Shown in pieces: positions 1 through 8,774 of a stretch of DNA of 64,000 bases. The DNA is from Nocardia pseudobrasiliensis NBRC 108224 (GTDB lineage Bacteria; Actinomycetota; Actinomycetes; Mycobacteriales; Mycobacteriaceae): positions 1 through 64,000 of the forward strand of contig NZ_BDBS01000057.1 in NCBI RefSeq assembly GCF_001613105.1. The letters run 5' to 3'. The notes beneath the pieces are model-generated. The model saw only the letters and a program-made list of their open reading frames with translations, ran no database searches and was not told the DNA's origin. The position numbers were made by a program, and so were the translations under genes. Position 1 is the stretch's first letter, and each line of letters begins with the position of its first letter.

Positions 1-728
1 TACTCCTCGACGCTGTCCTGCGTGGCGGTGCGCGCCGCGGGGGCGGCGGGCTCCTCGCGCGGAGCCGGTGCGGCGGGCGCGGGTTCGACCGGGGCGGGCT
101 CGGTGACCGGTTCGGGCAGGATGGTCGCCAATCCGCGCAGCGCCCGCCCGAAATCGGGATCGACCAGATCGGTGGCCGGATCGTCGAGCGGCACGACCGA
201 ACCGCCGTGCGCGTCGGGCTGATAGCGCCAGTGCGCGGCGATCACCGAACGGCCCGCCTGCCACTGCAATTGGGCGACCCAGTAGTTCTTCTCGTCCTTC
301 CAGGCATCCCATTCGGCGATATCGATATTGTGCCCACGCTCGGCGAATGCGGCGGAGACGATCTCGATGAGGGTCTCCACGGCCGGGCCGTCCTTGCGCA
401 CCGGATGCGCCTTCTGCGCCAACTCGGCCGCGCGCGCCCGTTCCAACAGCACCGGATAGGCGAAACGCTCGACTCGGCTGGCGGGCATGCCGGATTCCTC
501 GGTGACCTGTTCCACCGAGGCGCCCGCTCGGATACGGGCCTGGATATCGCGAGGACGCATCGTGGCTTCCGTTTCGATCTCGATCTGGCCGAATCGGGCA
601 AGGTCACCGCGGGCGGCGGCACGGAGCTTCTCGTCTGCGGGCAGCCGGTACTTCTGGCCGGTCTCGGTATCGGCACACACGATATGTGCGGAATCGGGCG
701 TCAATCCGATCACTCGAAGTTCACGCAC
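1..728 (-). CDS. sepH: Septation protein SepH (DUF3071), 3' part outside window
   Basis: SepH binds FtsZ and promotes cytokinesis in actinobacteria. The translation begins MRELRVIGLTPDSAHIV, which matches the DUF3071 N-terminal domain. A helix-turn-helix-like stretch follows at about residues 55-95 (RPRDIQARIRAG, then GMPASRVERFAYP). Downstream is a conserved W-rich segment (AEWDAWKDEKNYW) and then an Ala/Pro/Glu-rich tail. The reading frame is still open at base 1, so the C-terminus lies outside the window. I chose the GTG at 728 because a GGAGG-type ribosome site sits a few bases upstream. It lies next to serC on the same strand, as Rv0883c/Rv0884c do in M. tuberculosis. Confidence 0.9.
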   Translation of the reverse strand, partial: MRELRVIGLTPDSAHIVCADTETGQKYRLPADEKLRAAARGDLARFGQIEIETEATMRPRDIQARIRAGASVEQVTEESGMPASRVERFAYPVLLERARAAELAQKAHPVRKDGPAVETLIEIVSAAFAERGHNIDIAEWDAWKDEKNYWVAQLQWQAGRSVIAAHWRYQPDAHGGSVVPLDDPATDLVDPDFGRALRGLATILPEPVTEPAPVEPAPAAPAPREEPAAPAARTATQDSVEE

Positions 729-830
729 CGTTACCTCCTTATCGCTGCGTCGATCACAGCCAGGCTCGCGACACCGCCCACGTTATGGAACAGTAGTGCA
801 CTTCTGAGATTCGTGGGGCAAGACACGCGC

Positions 831-856
831 GCGAGAATCCAACGTGGGACTCTCGC
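831..856 (-). terminator. Possible hairpin downstream of serC
   Basis: An inverted repeat (GCGAGAATCC at 831-840 and GGGACTCTCGC at 846-856, one mismatch) lies just past the serC stop, between serC and sepH. It has no clear U-run, so it may be only a weak terminator or an mRNA-stabilising hairpin. Confidence 0.35.
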
Positions 857-889
857 TCGCGTTAATCTGCTGTGTTCTGAACCCGAAGG

Positions 890-2017
890 CTACTTGGCGA
901 TTTCGCTCACAACCCAGTCGACGCAGCGGGTCAGCTGCGAGACGTCCTCGGGATCGATCGCCGGGAACATACCGATACGCAGCTGGTTGCGGCCCAATTT
1001 GCGGTAGGGCTCGGTATCGACGATGCCATTGGCGCGCAACACCTTCGCGACCTGCGCGGCGTCGACCGAATCGGCGAAGTCGATGGTGCCGACGACCTGC
1101 GAGCGTTGCGCCGGATCGGCGACGAACGGCGTGGCGAATTCGCTCGACTCGGCCCACGAGTACAGCCGCGAGGAGGAATCCAGCGTGCGCTTGACGGCCC
1201 AGTCCAATCCGCCGTTGCCGTTGAGCCATTCGATCTGATCGGCGAACAGCAGCAGGGTGGCCAGCGCCGGGGTGTTGTAGGTCTGATCCTTGGTGCTGTT
1301 GTCGACCGCGATCGGCAGCGACAGGAATTCGGGGGTGTAGCGACCCGAATCCGCGATCTCGGCAACGCGTTCCAGCGCCTTCGGGCTCATCAGCGCGACC
1401 CACAGCCCACCGTCGGCGGCGAAGCACTTCTGCGGGGCGAAGTAATAGACATCGGCATCGGTGATGTTCACCGGCAGACCGCCCGCGCCCGAGGTGGCAT
1501 CGATGGCGATCAGCGCATTGTCCGAACCCGCCGGGCGCTGCACGCCTACCGCGACGCCGGTGGAGGTCTCGTTGTGCGCCCAGGCGATCACATCGGCGGC
1601 CGGATCGGCGACCGGCTCCGGCGCGGTGCCCGGATCGCTGGACACCACGATGGGATCGCCGATGAACGGATTCTTCTTGGCCACCGAGGCGAATTTGGAG
1701 CTGAACTCACCGTAGGTCAGATGCAGCGAGCGCTCCCGAATCAGGCCGAACGCCGCTGCGTCCCAGAACGCGGTGGTGCCGCCGTTGCCGAGGACGACCT
1801 CGTATCCGTCGGGCAGGGCGAACAATTCGCGCAGCCCGGAGCGCACCCGCGCGACCACGTCCTTGACGGGCTTCTGGCGGTGGCTGGTGCCGAATACGGA
1901 CGCGCCCACCTCGACGAGGGAACGCAACTGCTCGGGCCGGACCTTGGACGGCCCGCAGCCGAACCGGCCGTCGGCGGGCTTCAAATCGGCGGGAATGGTC
2001 GGGAACGCAGCGGTCAT
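890..2017 (-). CDS. serC: Phosphoserine aminotransferase
   Basis: SerC converts 3-phosphohydroxypyruvate and glutamate to phosphoserine in L-serine synthesis; it is a cytosolic, PLP-dependent enzyme. The 375-residue protein has the actinobacterial form of the N-terminus (DGRFGCGPSKVRPEQL, residues about 15-32). It also has the glycine-rich segment GNGGTTAFWDAAAFGL and the probable PLP-lysine context YYFAPQKCFAADGGLW. The C-terminus (RKLGRNQLRIGMFPAIDPEDV) binds the substrate phosphate in the family. I prefer the ATG at 2017; an in-frame GTG at 2023 is an alternative. It is transcribed towards sepH, the same order as in mycobacteria, and is divergent from the gene at 2156. Confidence 0.95.
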   Translation of the reverse strand: MTAAFPTIPADLKPADGRFGCGPSKVRPEQLRSLVEVGASVFGTSHRQKPVKDVVARVRSGLRELFALPDGYEVVLGNGGTTAFWDAAAFGLIRERSLHLTYGEFSSKFASVAKKNPFIGDPIVVSSDPGTAPEPVADPAADVIAWAHNETSTGVAVGVQRPAGSDNALIAIDATSGAGGLPVNITDADVYYFAPQKCFAADGGLWVALMSPKALERVAEIADSGRYTPEFLSLPIAVDNSTKDQTYNTPALATLLLFADQIEWLNGNGGLDWAVKRTLDSSSRLYSWAESSEFATPFVADPAQRSQVVGTIDFADSVDAAQVAKVLRANGIVDTEPYRKLGRNQLRIGMFPAIDPEDVSQLTRCVDWVVSEIAK

Positions 2018-2089
2018 GGCCACAAGACTAGAGGCCGACCACGGTCGTTGCTGCGGTGGGTCACCCCCTCGTTTCCCGACGTCGCGTAC

Positions 2090-2105
2090 AAATGAATTTT
2101 CATTT
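2090..2105. promoter_or_regulatory. Perfect AT-rich inverted repeat in the serC/2156 divergent promoter
   Basis: AAATGAA and TTCATTT form a perfect 7-bp inverted repeat around two T residues, inside an AT-rich patch of otherwise GC-rich DNA. It lies about 70 bp before serC and 50 bp before the plus-strand gene, where an operator would be expected. It loosely resembles Fur/Zur half-sites but is shorter than a full Zur box. Confidence 0.4.
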
Positions 2106-2155
2106 GCATAACCATTTCGACGTGGCGTGGGACACAGCCGGGCTACCGTTGAGCC

Positions 2156-2827
2156 ATGAGCATGGCTGCATTGGATGGGGTCGGCCTTCTAGGCCGGTTG
2201 TCGACCCAGCTCGAATCGCATGGTTTCGCGCTCCGCCACGGCGCGCTGTCGCCGACCGCCCGGCGCGAACTGCTGCTGCACGGCCTCGCGGGAACCGCGA
2301 CCGTACTGGGTATGCGGCCGCGCCGGACCGAACCGGGACACCGGTTCTGGGTCCGCGTGCAGATCGATGGCCGCCCGCCCTACGAGACCCGGGTGCGTCA
2401 GCAGGTGCAGGCCGCCGATCTGGATGCCATGCAGCCCGGCGACGTGGTCGGCTGCCGGGTCGATCCGGGCGACCGCGATCGCGTCGTGCTCTACGTACCG
2501 AGCCCGGAAGAGGCCACCCGCGTGAGCATTTCGAAGATCCTGGCCGACGGCCGCCGCGCCGCGGCCACGGTCCTGGCCGCCACGCCCGTCGCCGCCGACT
2601 ACTCCGGCCTCGACGATCCGGTGCTGCGGTTGGATCTGGAGCTGCGGGCCTGGGACGAGCCGCGCCCATGGCGGGTTCGGGTGATCCAGCCCGTACCGCT
2701 GACCGCGATCGAATTGGTCGATCTGGGTAGACATCTGGAGGTCGCGTTCTTCACCGTCGATCGCGGGGAATCGGTCGCGGTCGACTGGGCCGCCTCGATC
2801 GAGGACCGAAACGCTATGGGAGCCTGA
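2156..2827 (+). CDS. Hypothetical protein with two related beta-rich halves
   Basis: I do not recognise this 223-residue soluble protein. It has no signal peptide and no membrane segment. It appears internally duplicated: residues about 47-120 (GTATVLGMRPRRTEPGHRFW ... DVVGCRVDPGDRDRVVLYV) and about 135-215 (AAATVLAATPVAADYSG ... HLEVAFFTVDRGESVAVDW) share the order 'ATVL', a strand rich in charged residues, a 'DL' turn and a final hydrophobic strand. That pattern could be two OB-like or small beta-barrel domains. An alternative ATG lies two codons downstream. Its stop overlaps the end of the convergent deacetylase gene by 14 bp. No function is inferred. Confidence 0.7.
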   Translation: MSMAALDGVGLLGRLSTQLESHGFALRHGALSPTARRELLLHGLAGTATVLGMRPRRTEPGHRFWVRVQIDGRPPYETRVRQQVQAADLDAMQPGDVVGCRVDPGDRDRVVLYVPSPEEATRVSISKILADGRRAAATVLAATPVAADYSGLDDPVLRLDLELRAWDEPRPWRVRVIQPVPLTAIELVDLGRHLEVAFFTVDRGESVAVDWAASIEDRNAMGA

Positions 2828-3689
2828 CGAATTCGTAACCCTGCTGACGCAGCCTCGGCAGCGCGACCAGCATTCCCGGCGCGGTACCGGATTTCGGCCG
2901 ATGCATATGCGCGATGGTGATCGAACCCGGTTCCACCCGCGCCATGGCCTGCTGCACCTGGGCGGCCGAAAAGGTCGCTCCCGCATCGGCATTGACGCTG
3001 AAGCCCACCGGTTGCTCGCCCAGATCGCGCACGATCGAGACCGCCACGTCGTCGTAGTGCGCGGTGCCCGCGCGGAAGAAGCGCGGCGGGCGGCCGAGTA
3101 GATCGGTCAGTGTCTCGTGATTACCCCACACCTCGTCGACCGCCTGCTGGGCCGAGCCCGTGCCGTCGATGCCGTAGGCGGCGCGACCGTTCACCGACAG
3201 CGGGCAGTGCCGGGTGCCGTGATTGGCCAGTTCGAACAGCGGATTGGCGGCGAGTTTGGCGGCCCGGCCCGGATCGGCGTCGATCCAACGCTTGTTGAGG
3301 AACAGCGTCGCCGGAATCGACTGCTCGATCAGGAAATTCACCAGCACATCGTTGATCTCGTCGTTGTCCGGGCCGCCGCAGGCGTCGAAGGTCAGCGCCA
3401 TCTGCTTGCCCTGGGCCGGGACCGTGGTGATGATTCCGGGCAGATCCATACCCCATGCGCCGGGCTGCGCCCCGGCGTAGCGACCGGCCACCGCGCCGGG
3501 GACCTCCGAGCGGACCAGCTGCACCCGGGCGGGCACGGCCGCCGCCGGGGTGCGTTGCGTTGTCGCGGCGGCCGAGCGCGGTACAGACGAATCGTCTTGT
3601 GCCGCACTACATCCCGAACTCATGAAACCGGCGGCCAGGGCCGCCCCCGCTGTCAGCAAGCCCCGCCGAGACAGTCCCTTGTCCACCAC
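2814..3689 (-). CDS. Polysaccharide deacetylase-family lipoprotein with Tat-type signal
   Basis: The family (NodB/CE4 homology) removes acetyl groups from cell-wall or other polysaccharides outside the membrane. The N-terminus has SRRGLLTAGAALAAGF followed by the lipobox SSGC, so a Tat-exported lipoprotein is likely. NodB-like motifs are visible: MALTFDACGG (metal-binding Asp region), TLFLNKRWID, FELANHGTRHCPLS (the H-x-x-x-H motif) and a C-terminal SITIAHMH histidine. The start is uncertain: tandem GTG codons lie at 3689 and 3686 just before the twin arginines, while upstream codons run into the citA region. The product of about 291 residues is normal for a single-domain CE4 protein. Substrate unknown. 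Confidence 0.82.
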   Translation of the reverse strand: MVDKGLSRRGLLTAGAALAAGFMSSGCSAAQDDSSVPRSAAATTQRTPAAAVPARVQLVRSEVPGAVAGRYAGAQPGAWGMDLPGIITTVPAQGKQMALTFDACGGPDNDEINDVLVNFLIEQSIPATLFLNKRWIDADPGRAAKLAANPLFELANHGTRHCPLSVNGRAAYGIDGTGSAQQAVDEVWGNHETLTDLLGRPPRFFRAGTAHYDDVAVSIVRDLGEQPVGFSVNADAGATFSAAQVQQAMARVEPGSITIAHMHRPKSGTAPGMLVALPRLRQQGYEFVRLP

Positions 3690-3726
3690 GCGACCGGATG
3701 TTACGCGAAGCGGACCGATGAGTCGA

Positions 3727-4872
3727 TTACTGGTGGGCGATGTTTTCCCAGCCGGCGACGCTGTCGGCCGAACGCGGCTGCGGCCCGGTGTAGATGGCGG
3801 CCGGGCGGACCAGTTTGCCCAGCTGCTTCTGCTCCAGGATGTGCGCGCACCACCCGGCGGTGCGGCCACAGGTGAACATCGCGGGCATCATATGCGCGGG
3901 CACCTCGGCGAAATCGAGGATGACCGCGGCCCAGAACTCGACGTTGGTTTCGATGGCCCGGTCGGGGCGACGCTCGCGCAACTCGGCCAGGGCGGCGTTC
4001 TCGAGTGCGGCGGCGACCTCGTAGCGCGGGGCGTCCAGGCGCTTGGCGGTGGCACGCAGCACGCGGGCGCGCGGATCCTCGGCCCGGTAGACCCGGTGGC
4101 CGAAGCCCATCAGCTTTTCCTTGCGGTCCAGGATGCCCTTCACCAGAGCCCGTGCGTCACCGGACTTCTCGACCTGTTCGATCATCGGCAGCACGCGCGC
4201 CGGCGCGCCGCCGTGCAGCGGGCCGGACATCGCGCCGATCGCGCCGGACAGGCAGGCCGCTACATCGGCGCCGGTGGAGGCGATCACGCGGGCGGTGAAG
4301 GTGGAGGCGTTCATACCGTGCTCGGCCGCGGAGACCCAGTAGGCGTCGATGGCCTCGATGTGGCGCGGATCCGGATCACCCTTCCAGCGGGTCATGAACC
4401 GCTGGGTGATGGTCTCGCACTCGTCGATCTTCTTCTGCGGCACGGCGGGCTGGTAGATGCCGCGCGCGGACTGCGCGACATAGGACAGCGCCATCACCGA
4501 CGCGCGGGCCAGATTCTCCCGGGCGGTGTCGTCGTTGATATCCAGCAGCGGCTGATAACCCCAGATCGGGGCGAGCATGGCCAGGCCCGCCTGCACATCG
4601 ACGCGCACATCACCGGTGTGCACGGGCAGCGGAAACGGTTCGGCGGGCGGCAGGCCGCGTCCGAATTCGCCGTCGACCAGCAGCGCCCAGACATCGCCGA
4701 AGGTCACCTTGTTGGCCACCAGATCCTCGATGTCGACGCCCCGGTACCGCAGGGCGCCACCGTCCTTGTCCGGTTCGGCGATGTCGGTGGTGAAAGCCAC
4801 GACACCTTCCAGACCGCTGACGAAATCGGGGGGTACGGCAGGACCAGTAGGTGCCGCAGCGCTGGTAGTCAT
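3727..4872 (-). CDS. citA: Citrate synthase 2 (CitA type)
   Basis: It probably condenses oxaloacetate with acetyl-CoA (or a related acyl-CoA) in the cytosol. The 381-residue protein has the family motifs ALRYRGVDIEDL, SGPLHGGAPARV, LMGFGHRVYRAEDPRARVL and RTAGWCAHILEQ. The usual catalytic Asp motif NVDFY reads NVEFWAAVILDF here; I believe Glu at this place is typical of the actinobacterial CitA branch. The ATG at 4872 (MTTSAAAPTG) follows an AAGGAGAG ribosome site. It is divergent from pdxH. The second citrate synthase at 7337 is the canonical GltA, so this one may serve another condition or 2-methylcitrate formation. Confidence 0.9.
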   Translation of the reverse strand: MTTSAAAPTGPAVPPDFVSGLEGVVAFTTDIAEPDKDGGALRYRGVDIEDLVANKVTFGDVWALLVDGEFGRGLPPAEPFPLPVHTGDVRVDVQAGLAMLAPIWGYQPLLDINDDTARENLARASVMALSYVAQSARGIYQPAVPQKKIDECETITQRFMTRWKGDPDPRHIEAIDAYWVSAAEHGMNASTFTARVIASTGADVAACLSGAIGAMSGPLHGGAPARVLPMIEQVEKSGDARALVKGILDRKEKLMGFGHRVYRAEDPRARVLRATAKRLDAPRYEVAAALENAALAELRERRPDRAIETNVEFWAAVILDFAEVPAHMMPAMFTCGRTAGWCAHILEQKQLGKLVRPAAIYTGPQPRSADSVAGWENIAHQ

Positions 4873-4974
4873 GTTGTGACTCTCCTTGCAAATCGGGCCG
4901 CACGATCTGTGGGCGACCACGCCGATCACTTCAGAACCTTAGTCGGTCCACTACTGCGGAGTAACGTCTGGTCC

Positions 4975-5727
4975 ATGCGTGACGAGCAGAATTCACCTGG
5001 CTCTCCCGATTCGGAAACGGGAATCGAATCTGCCGAGATCGACCCGGCGGTGCGAGCCGAGATGGATATCGCCGCCATGCGCGCCGAATACGGCGGCGAT
5101 CCCGATCTCGACGAGTCCTGGCTGGTCGACGGGTGGGAACCGGTGCTGCGCACCTGGATCGAACAGGCCACCCGCGCCCGCATCGCCGAACCGAATGCGA
5201 TGGTGCTGGCCACGGTCGAGCCGACCGAATCCGGACCGCGCCCGGCCTCCCGCACCGTGCTGTGCAAAGGGCTCTCGCCGGAGGGTGTGACTTTTTACAC
5301 CAATTACGACTCGGCCAAAGGACGGCAATTGGCGGCCGTTCCCTATGCGTCGATCACCTTCGCCTGGCCCGCCCTGGGCCGACAGGTGAATCTGCGCGGC
5401 CCGATCCATCGGGTTTCTGCCGAGGTGACCTCCGTCTATTGGCGCTCCCGCCCACGCAATTCCCAACTCGGCGCCTGGGCCTCCCACCAATCCCGCCCCA
5501 TCGCCTCCCGCGCCGAGCTCGATCGCGCCCTCACCGAAACCACCGCCCGCTTCGCCGACACCGACGAGATCCCGGTGCCCCCGCACTGGGGCGGTTTCAT
5601 CCTCCGCCCGGAGATCGTGGAGTTCTGGCAGGGTCGACGCAGTCGGCTGCACAACCGCATTCGGGTGATCTTGGAGGCGGGGAGTATCGACGCCGCGGCC
5701 ATGAAACTGGAACGGCTGCAGCCTTAG
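4975..5727 (+). CDS. pdxH: Pyridoxamine 5'-phosphate oxidase
   Basis: PdxH uses FMN and oxygen to make pyridoxal 5'-phosphate from pyridoxine or pyridoxamine phosphate. The 250-residue protein shows the family blocks in order: RPASRTVLCKGLSPEGVTFY (residues about 85-104), YTNYDSAKGRQL, RPRNSQLGAWASHQSRPI and PHWGGFILRPEIVEFWQG followed by RRSRLHNRI. The last block usually ends R-L-H-D-R; Asn replaces Asp. The ATG at 4975 gives an acidic leader of about 30 residues; a later in-frame Met (MDIAAMRAEY) could be the true start. It is divergent from citA, with 102 bp between. Confidence 0.9.
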   Translation: MRDEQNSPGSPDSETGIESAEIDPAVRAEMDIAAMRAEYGGDPDLDESWLVDGWEPVLRTWIEQATRARIAEPNAMVLATVEPTESGPRPASRTVLCKGLSPEGVTFYTNYDSAKGRQLAAVPYASITFAWPALGRQVNLRGPIHRVSAEVTSVYWRSRPRNSQLGAWASHQSRPIASRAELDRALTETTARFADTDEIPVPPHWGGFILRPEIVEFWQGRRSRLHNRIRVILEAGSIDAAAMKLERLQP

Positions 5728-5754
5728 TCGTCCTGGCCTTCGGCCAGGAAAATC

Positions 5755-5803
5755 GGGAGGGCGCACGCCGCGTCAAGGGGGAGGGCGCACGCCGCGTCAA
5801 GGG
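5755..5803. repeat. Two-copy 24-bp direct tandem repeat
   Basis: Two copies (5755-5778 and 5779-5802) share the core GGGAGGGCGCACGCCGCGTC. They lie in the 145-bp gap between pdxH and the transporter. No stem, promoter or coding role is evident. Confidence 0.85.
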
Positions 5804-5872
5804 TTGTATTCATGGGATGACCCACTCAAAATCAATCACTATGTCCGACACCCTGCCGATACGCTCTCGCCG

Positions 5873-7156
5873 GTGAAGCTGCTCGCCGACGTCGCACCGC
5901 TGCGCCATCCCGATTTCCGCCGGTTGTGGACGACCAATGTCGTCACCGTGGTCGGCGCGCAGTTGTCGGTGGTGGCCGTGCCGCAGCAGATCTTCGAGAT
6001 CACCCGGAGTTCGGGGTATGTCGGGCTGGCCGGATTGTTCGGGCTGGTGCCGCTGGTGGTGTTCGGGCTGTGGGGCGGGGCGCTGGCCGATGTGATGGAT
6101 CGGCGGAAGTTGTTGCTGATCACCAGTTCCGGTACGGGACTGACCGCACTCGCGTTCTGGGCCCAGGCCGCGGCGGGGGTGAACAATGTCTGGCTGGTGT
6201 TCGGGCTTTTCGCGGTGCAGCAGGCGTTCTTCGCGGTGAATCAGCCGACCCGCAGCGCGATCATCCCGCGGCTGCTGCCGGGCGAGCTGCTCCCCGCGGC
6301 GAACTCGCTCAACTCGACGCTCATGCAGTTCGGCGCGATCGCCGGACCGCTGCTGGCGGGCATGCTGATCCCCCTCGCGGGCCTGTCGACGCTGTATCTC
6401 CTGGACGCCATCGCCCTGCTGGCGACGCTGTGGGCGATCTGGCGACTGCCGCCGGTCCCGCCGACGGGCGGGGTGCGCCGGGCCGGATTGCGCACGGTCG
6501 TCGAGGGTTTCAGCTATCTGGCCACCCAGCGCATCCTGCTCGCCTCCTTCGTGGTCGACATCGTCGCGATGGTGTTCGGCATGCCGCGGGCGCTGTTCCC
6601 GCAGATCGCCCACGACACCTTCGGCGATCCGGTCGGCGGCGGCACATCGCTGGGCCTGCTGTTCGCGGCGCTGTCGGCGGGTGCGGTCGCGGGCGGCATC
6701 TTCTCCGGCTGGCTCGGACATGTGCGCAGGCAGGGCCGGGCCGTGGTGATCTGCATCGCGCTGTGGGGCGTGGGCATGATCGGCTTCGGCGTCGCGGTGG
6801 GCCTCAGCGGGGCGGGGCTGGGCACCCGCCTGGGCCTGTGGATCGCCCTGGGGTGCTTGGCATTCGGCGGCGCGGTGGACATGTTCTCGGCCACCCTGCG
6901 CACCACCATGCTGCAGCAGGTCGCCACCGACGAGATGCGCGGGCGGCTGCAGGGAGTGTTCATCGTGGTCGTCGCCGGTGGGCCGCGCATCGGTGATGTT
7001 GCCCACGGTTTCGCCGCCGCGGCGTTGGGTACCGCTGTGGCATCGGCCGGTGGTGGCACTCTGGTCGTGATCGGAATGGTGATCGCGGCGGTGATCTTCC
7101 CGGCCTTCGTGCGCTACCGCGTACCCCGTGCACACGCCGAAATTACGGTGGCATGA
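5873..7156 (+). CDS. MFS transporter (MFS_3/EntS-like exporter family)
   Basis: This is a cytoplasmic-membrane major facilitator of about 427 residues with 10-12 hydrophobic segments. The loop GGALADVMDRRKLLLITS after the second or third helix is the MFS motif A (G-x-x-x-D-x-x-x-R-R/K). PTRSAIIPRLLPGELLPAAN and ATDEMRGRLQGVF are typical of the EntS/MFS_3 group, which includes siderophore and drug exporters. I place the start at the GTG at 5873 (VKLLADVAPLRHPDFRRLW), where family similarity begins. An in-frame TTG at 5804 would add 23 residues that look non-coding and overlap the 24-bp repeat. Substrate unknown. Confidence 0.8.
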   Translation: MKLLADVAPLRHPDFRRLWTTNVVTVVGAQLSVVAVPQQIFEITRSSGYVGLAGLFGLVPLVVFGLWGGALADVMDRRKLLLITSSGTGLTALAFWAQAAAGVNNVWLVFGLFAVQQAFFAVNQPTRSAIIPRLLPGELLPAANSLNSTLMQFGAIAGPLLAGMLIPLAGLSTLYLLDAIALLATLWAIWRLPPVPPTGGVRRAGLRTVVEGFSYLATQRILLASFVVDIVAMVFGMPRALFPQIAHDTFGDPVGGGTSLGLLFAALSAGAVAGGIFSGWLGHVRRQGRAVVICIALWGVGMIGFGVAVGLSGAGLGTRLGLWIALGCLAFGGAVDMFSATLRTTMLQQVATDEMRGRLQGVFIVVVAGGPRIGDVAHGFAAAALGTAVASAGGGTLVVIGMVIAAVIFPAFVRYRVPRAHAEITVA

Positions 7157-7336
7157 GCGATCTCGCGCTAATACCACGCAGACCCGTCCACGCTCACATC
7201 GTGCGCAGGTGACTGTGAGGTAGGTAAGGACCACCCTCACGAATCACGCACACAGCCAGCGGCTAGCGTTGAGGCAGGCGCATCGGACGCCGACCGCGCC
7301 CGATGCCTATGGTTCTAGCCTGAGAGGGATCCTTCC

Positions 7337-8650
7337 GTGCCCGCTGAGAACATCATCAACGTCGACGACGACGCCAAGCCGGTACTGTCCTACCCTGGCG
7401 GCGAATATCCCATGACGATCGCCAAGGCCGCCGAGGGTAACGACGGGATCGATCTGGGCAAGCTGCTGGCCAGCACCGGCTACGTCACCTACGACCCCGG
7501 TTTCACCAACACCGCCCCGACCAAGTCCGCGATCACCTATATCGACGGCGAGGCCGGTATTCTGCGTTACCGCGGCTACCCCATCGAGCAGCTCGCCGCG
7601 AAGTCCACCTTCCTCGAGGTCAGCTATCTGCTCATCTACGGTGAACTGCCGACCAAGGCCCAGCTCGACGACTTCACCGACCGCATCCGCCGCCACACCC
7701 TGCTGCACGAGGACCTCAAGCGCTTCTTCGACGGGTTCCCGCGCAACGCGCACCCGATGCCGGTGCTGTCCTCGGCGGTCAACGCGCTGTCGGCCTACTA
7801 TCAGGATTCGCTCGATCCGCGCGATCCGGAGCAGGTGGAGCTGTCCACGATCCGGCTGCTGGCCAAGCTGCCGACCATCGCGGCCTACTCCTACAAGAAG
7901 TCGGTCGGCCAGCCCTTCCTCTACCCGGACAACTCGCTGTCGCTGGTGGAGAACTTCCTGCGGATGACCTTCGGCTTCCCGGCCGAGCCCTACGAGGTCG
8001 ATCCCGAGGTCGCCCAGGCGCTGGACATGCTGCTGATCCTGCACGCCGATCACGAGCAGAACTGCTCCACCTCGACCGTGCGCCTGGTCGGCTCCTCCGA
8101 CGCCAACCTGTTCACCTCGGTCTCCGGCGGCATCAACGCGCTGTGGGGTCCGCTGCACGGCGGCGCCAACCAGGCCGTGCTGGAGATGCTCGACGGCATC
8201 AAGGCGCAGGGCGGCGACGTCAAGGAGTTCATCCGCAAGGTCAAGAACAAGGAAGACGGGGTGAAGCTGATGGGCTTCGGCCACCGCGTCTACCGCAACT
8301 ACGACCCGCGCGCCACCATCGTCAAGAAGACCGCCGACCAGATCCTCGGCAAGCTCGGCGTGCAGGACCCGCTGCTCGACATCGCCAAGCAGCTCGAAGA
8401 GGTCGCCCTGTCCGACGACTACTTCGTCGAGCGCCGCCTGTACCCGAACGTCGACTTCTACACCGGCGTGATCTACCGGGCCATGGGCTTCCCGACCCGC
8501 ATGTTCACCGTGCTGTTCGCTATGGGCCGGCTGCCCGGCTGGATCGCCCACTGGCGCGAACTGCACCGCGAGCCGCTCAAGATCGGCCGCCCGCGTCAGA
8601 TCTACACCGGCTACGGCGAACGCGACTACGCCGAGATCGCCGGCCGCTGA
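7337..8650 (+). CDS. gltA: Citrate synthase (type II, hexameric GltA)
   Basis: The main TCA-cycle citrate synthase, in the cytosol. The 437-residue protein carries the catalytic motifs in order: INALWGPLHGGANQAV, VKLMGFGHRVYRNYDPRA and LYPNVDFYTGVIYRAMG, containing the two active-site His residues and the Asp. The N-terminal extension (residues 1-60) is typical of the NADH-sensitive type II enzymes. The GTG at 7337 is preceded by GAGAGGGAT. A GC-rich hairpin with a T-run follows at 8666. It matches M. tuberculosis gltA2 (Rv0896), which likewise lies near citA. Confidence 0.95.
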   Translation: MPAENIINVDDDAKPVLSYPGGEYPMTIAKAAEGNDGIDLGKLLASTGYVTYDPGFTNTAPTKSAITYIDGEAGILRYRGYPIEQLAAKSTFLEVSYLLIYGELPTKAQLDDFTDRIRRHTLLHEDLKRFFDGFPRNAHPMPVLSSAVNALSAYYQDSLDPRDPEQVELSTIRLLAKLPTIAAYSYKKSVGQPFLYPDNSLSLVENFLRMTFGFPAEPYEVDPEVAQALDMLLILHADHEQNCSTSTVRLVGSSDANLFTSVSGGINALWGPLHGGANQAVLEMLDGIKAQGGDVKEFIRKVKNKEDGVKLMGFGHRVYRNYDPRATIVKKTADQILGKLGVQDPLLDIAKQLEEVALSDDYFVERRLYPNVDFYTGVIYRAMGFPTRMFTVLFAMGRLPGWIAHWRELHREPLKIGRPRQIYTGYGERDYAEIAGR

Positions 8651-8665
8651 AATACGCTGCACGAG

Positions 8666-8695
8666 ACCCGCTTCCGGATTCCGGGAGCGGGTTTT
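8666..8695 (+). terminator. Intrinsic terminator after gltA
   Basis: ACCCGCT at 8666-8672 pairs with AGCGGGT at 8686-8692 around an inner CCGGA/TTCCGG, followed by a short T-run, 15 bp after the gltA stop. Confidence 0.8.
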
Positions 8696-8774
8696 CGCAT
8701 ATTCGGGGAACGAAAACCCCACCGCCACCGTCTAACCCGAACAGAGAAGTCAATTCAACGCTTCGGGGGAAGAT

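Noticed and set aside
2090..2105. Zur box
   Set aside because: The arms are close to Zur half-sites, but the site is too short and the flanking genes are not zinc-related.
5810..7240. Long minus-strand frame opposite the MFS gene
   Set aside because: The product is His/Arg/Gln-rich with no hydrophobic core; it is the mirror of a GC-rich membrane-protein gene.
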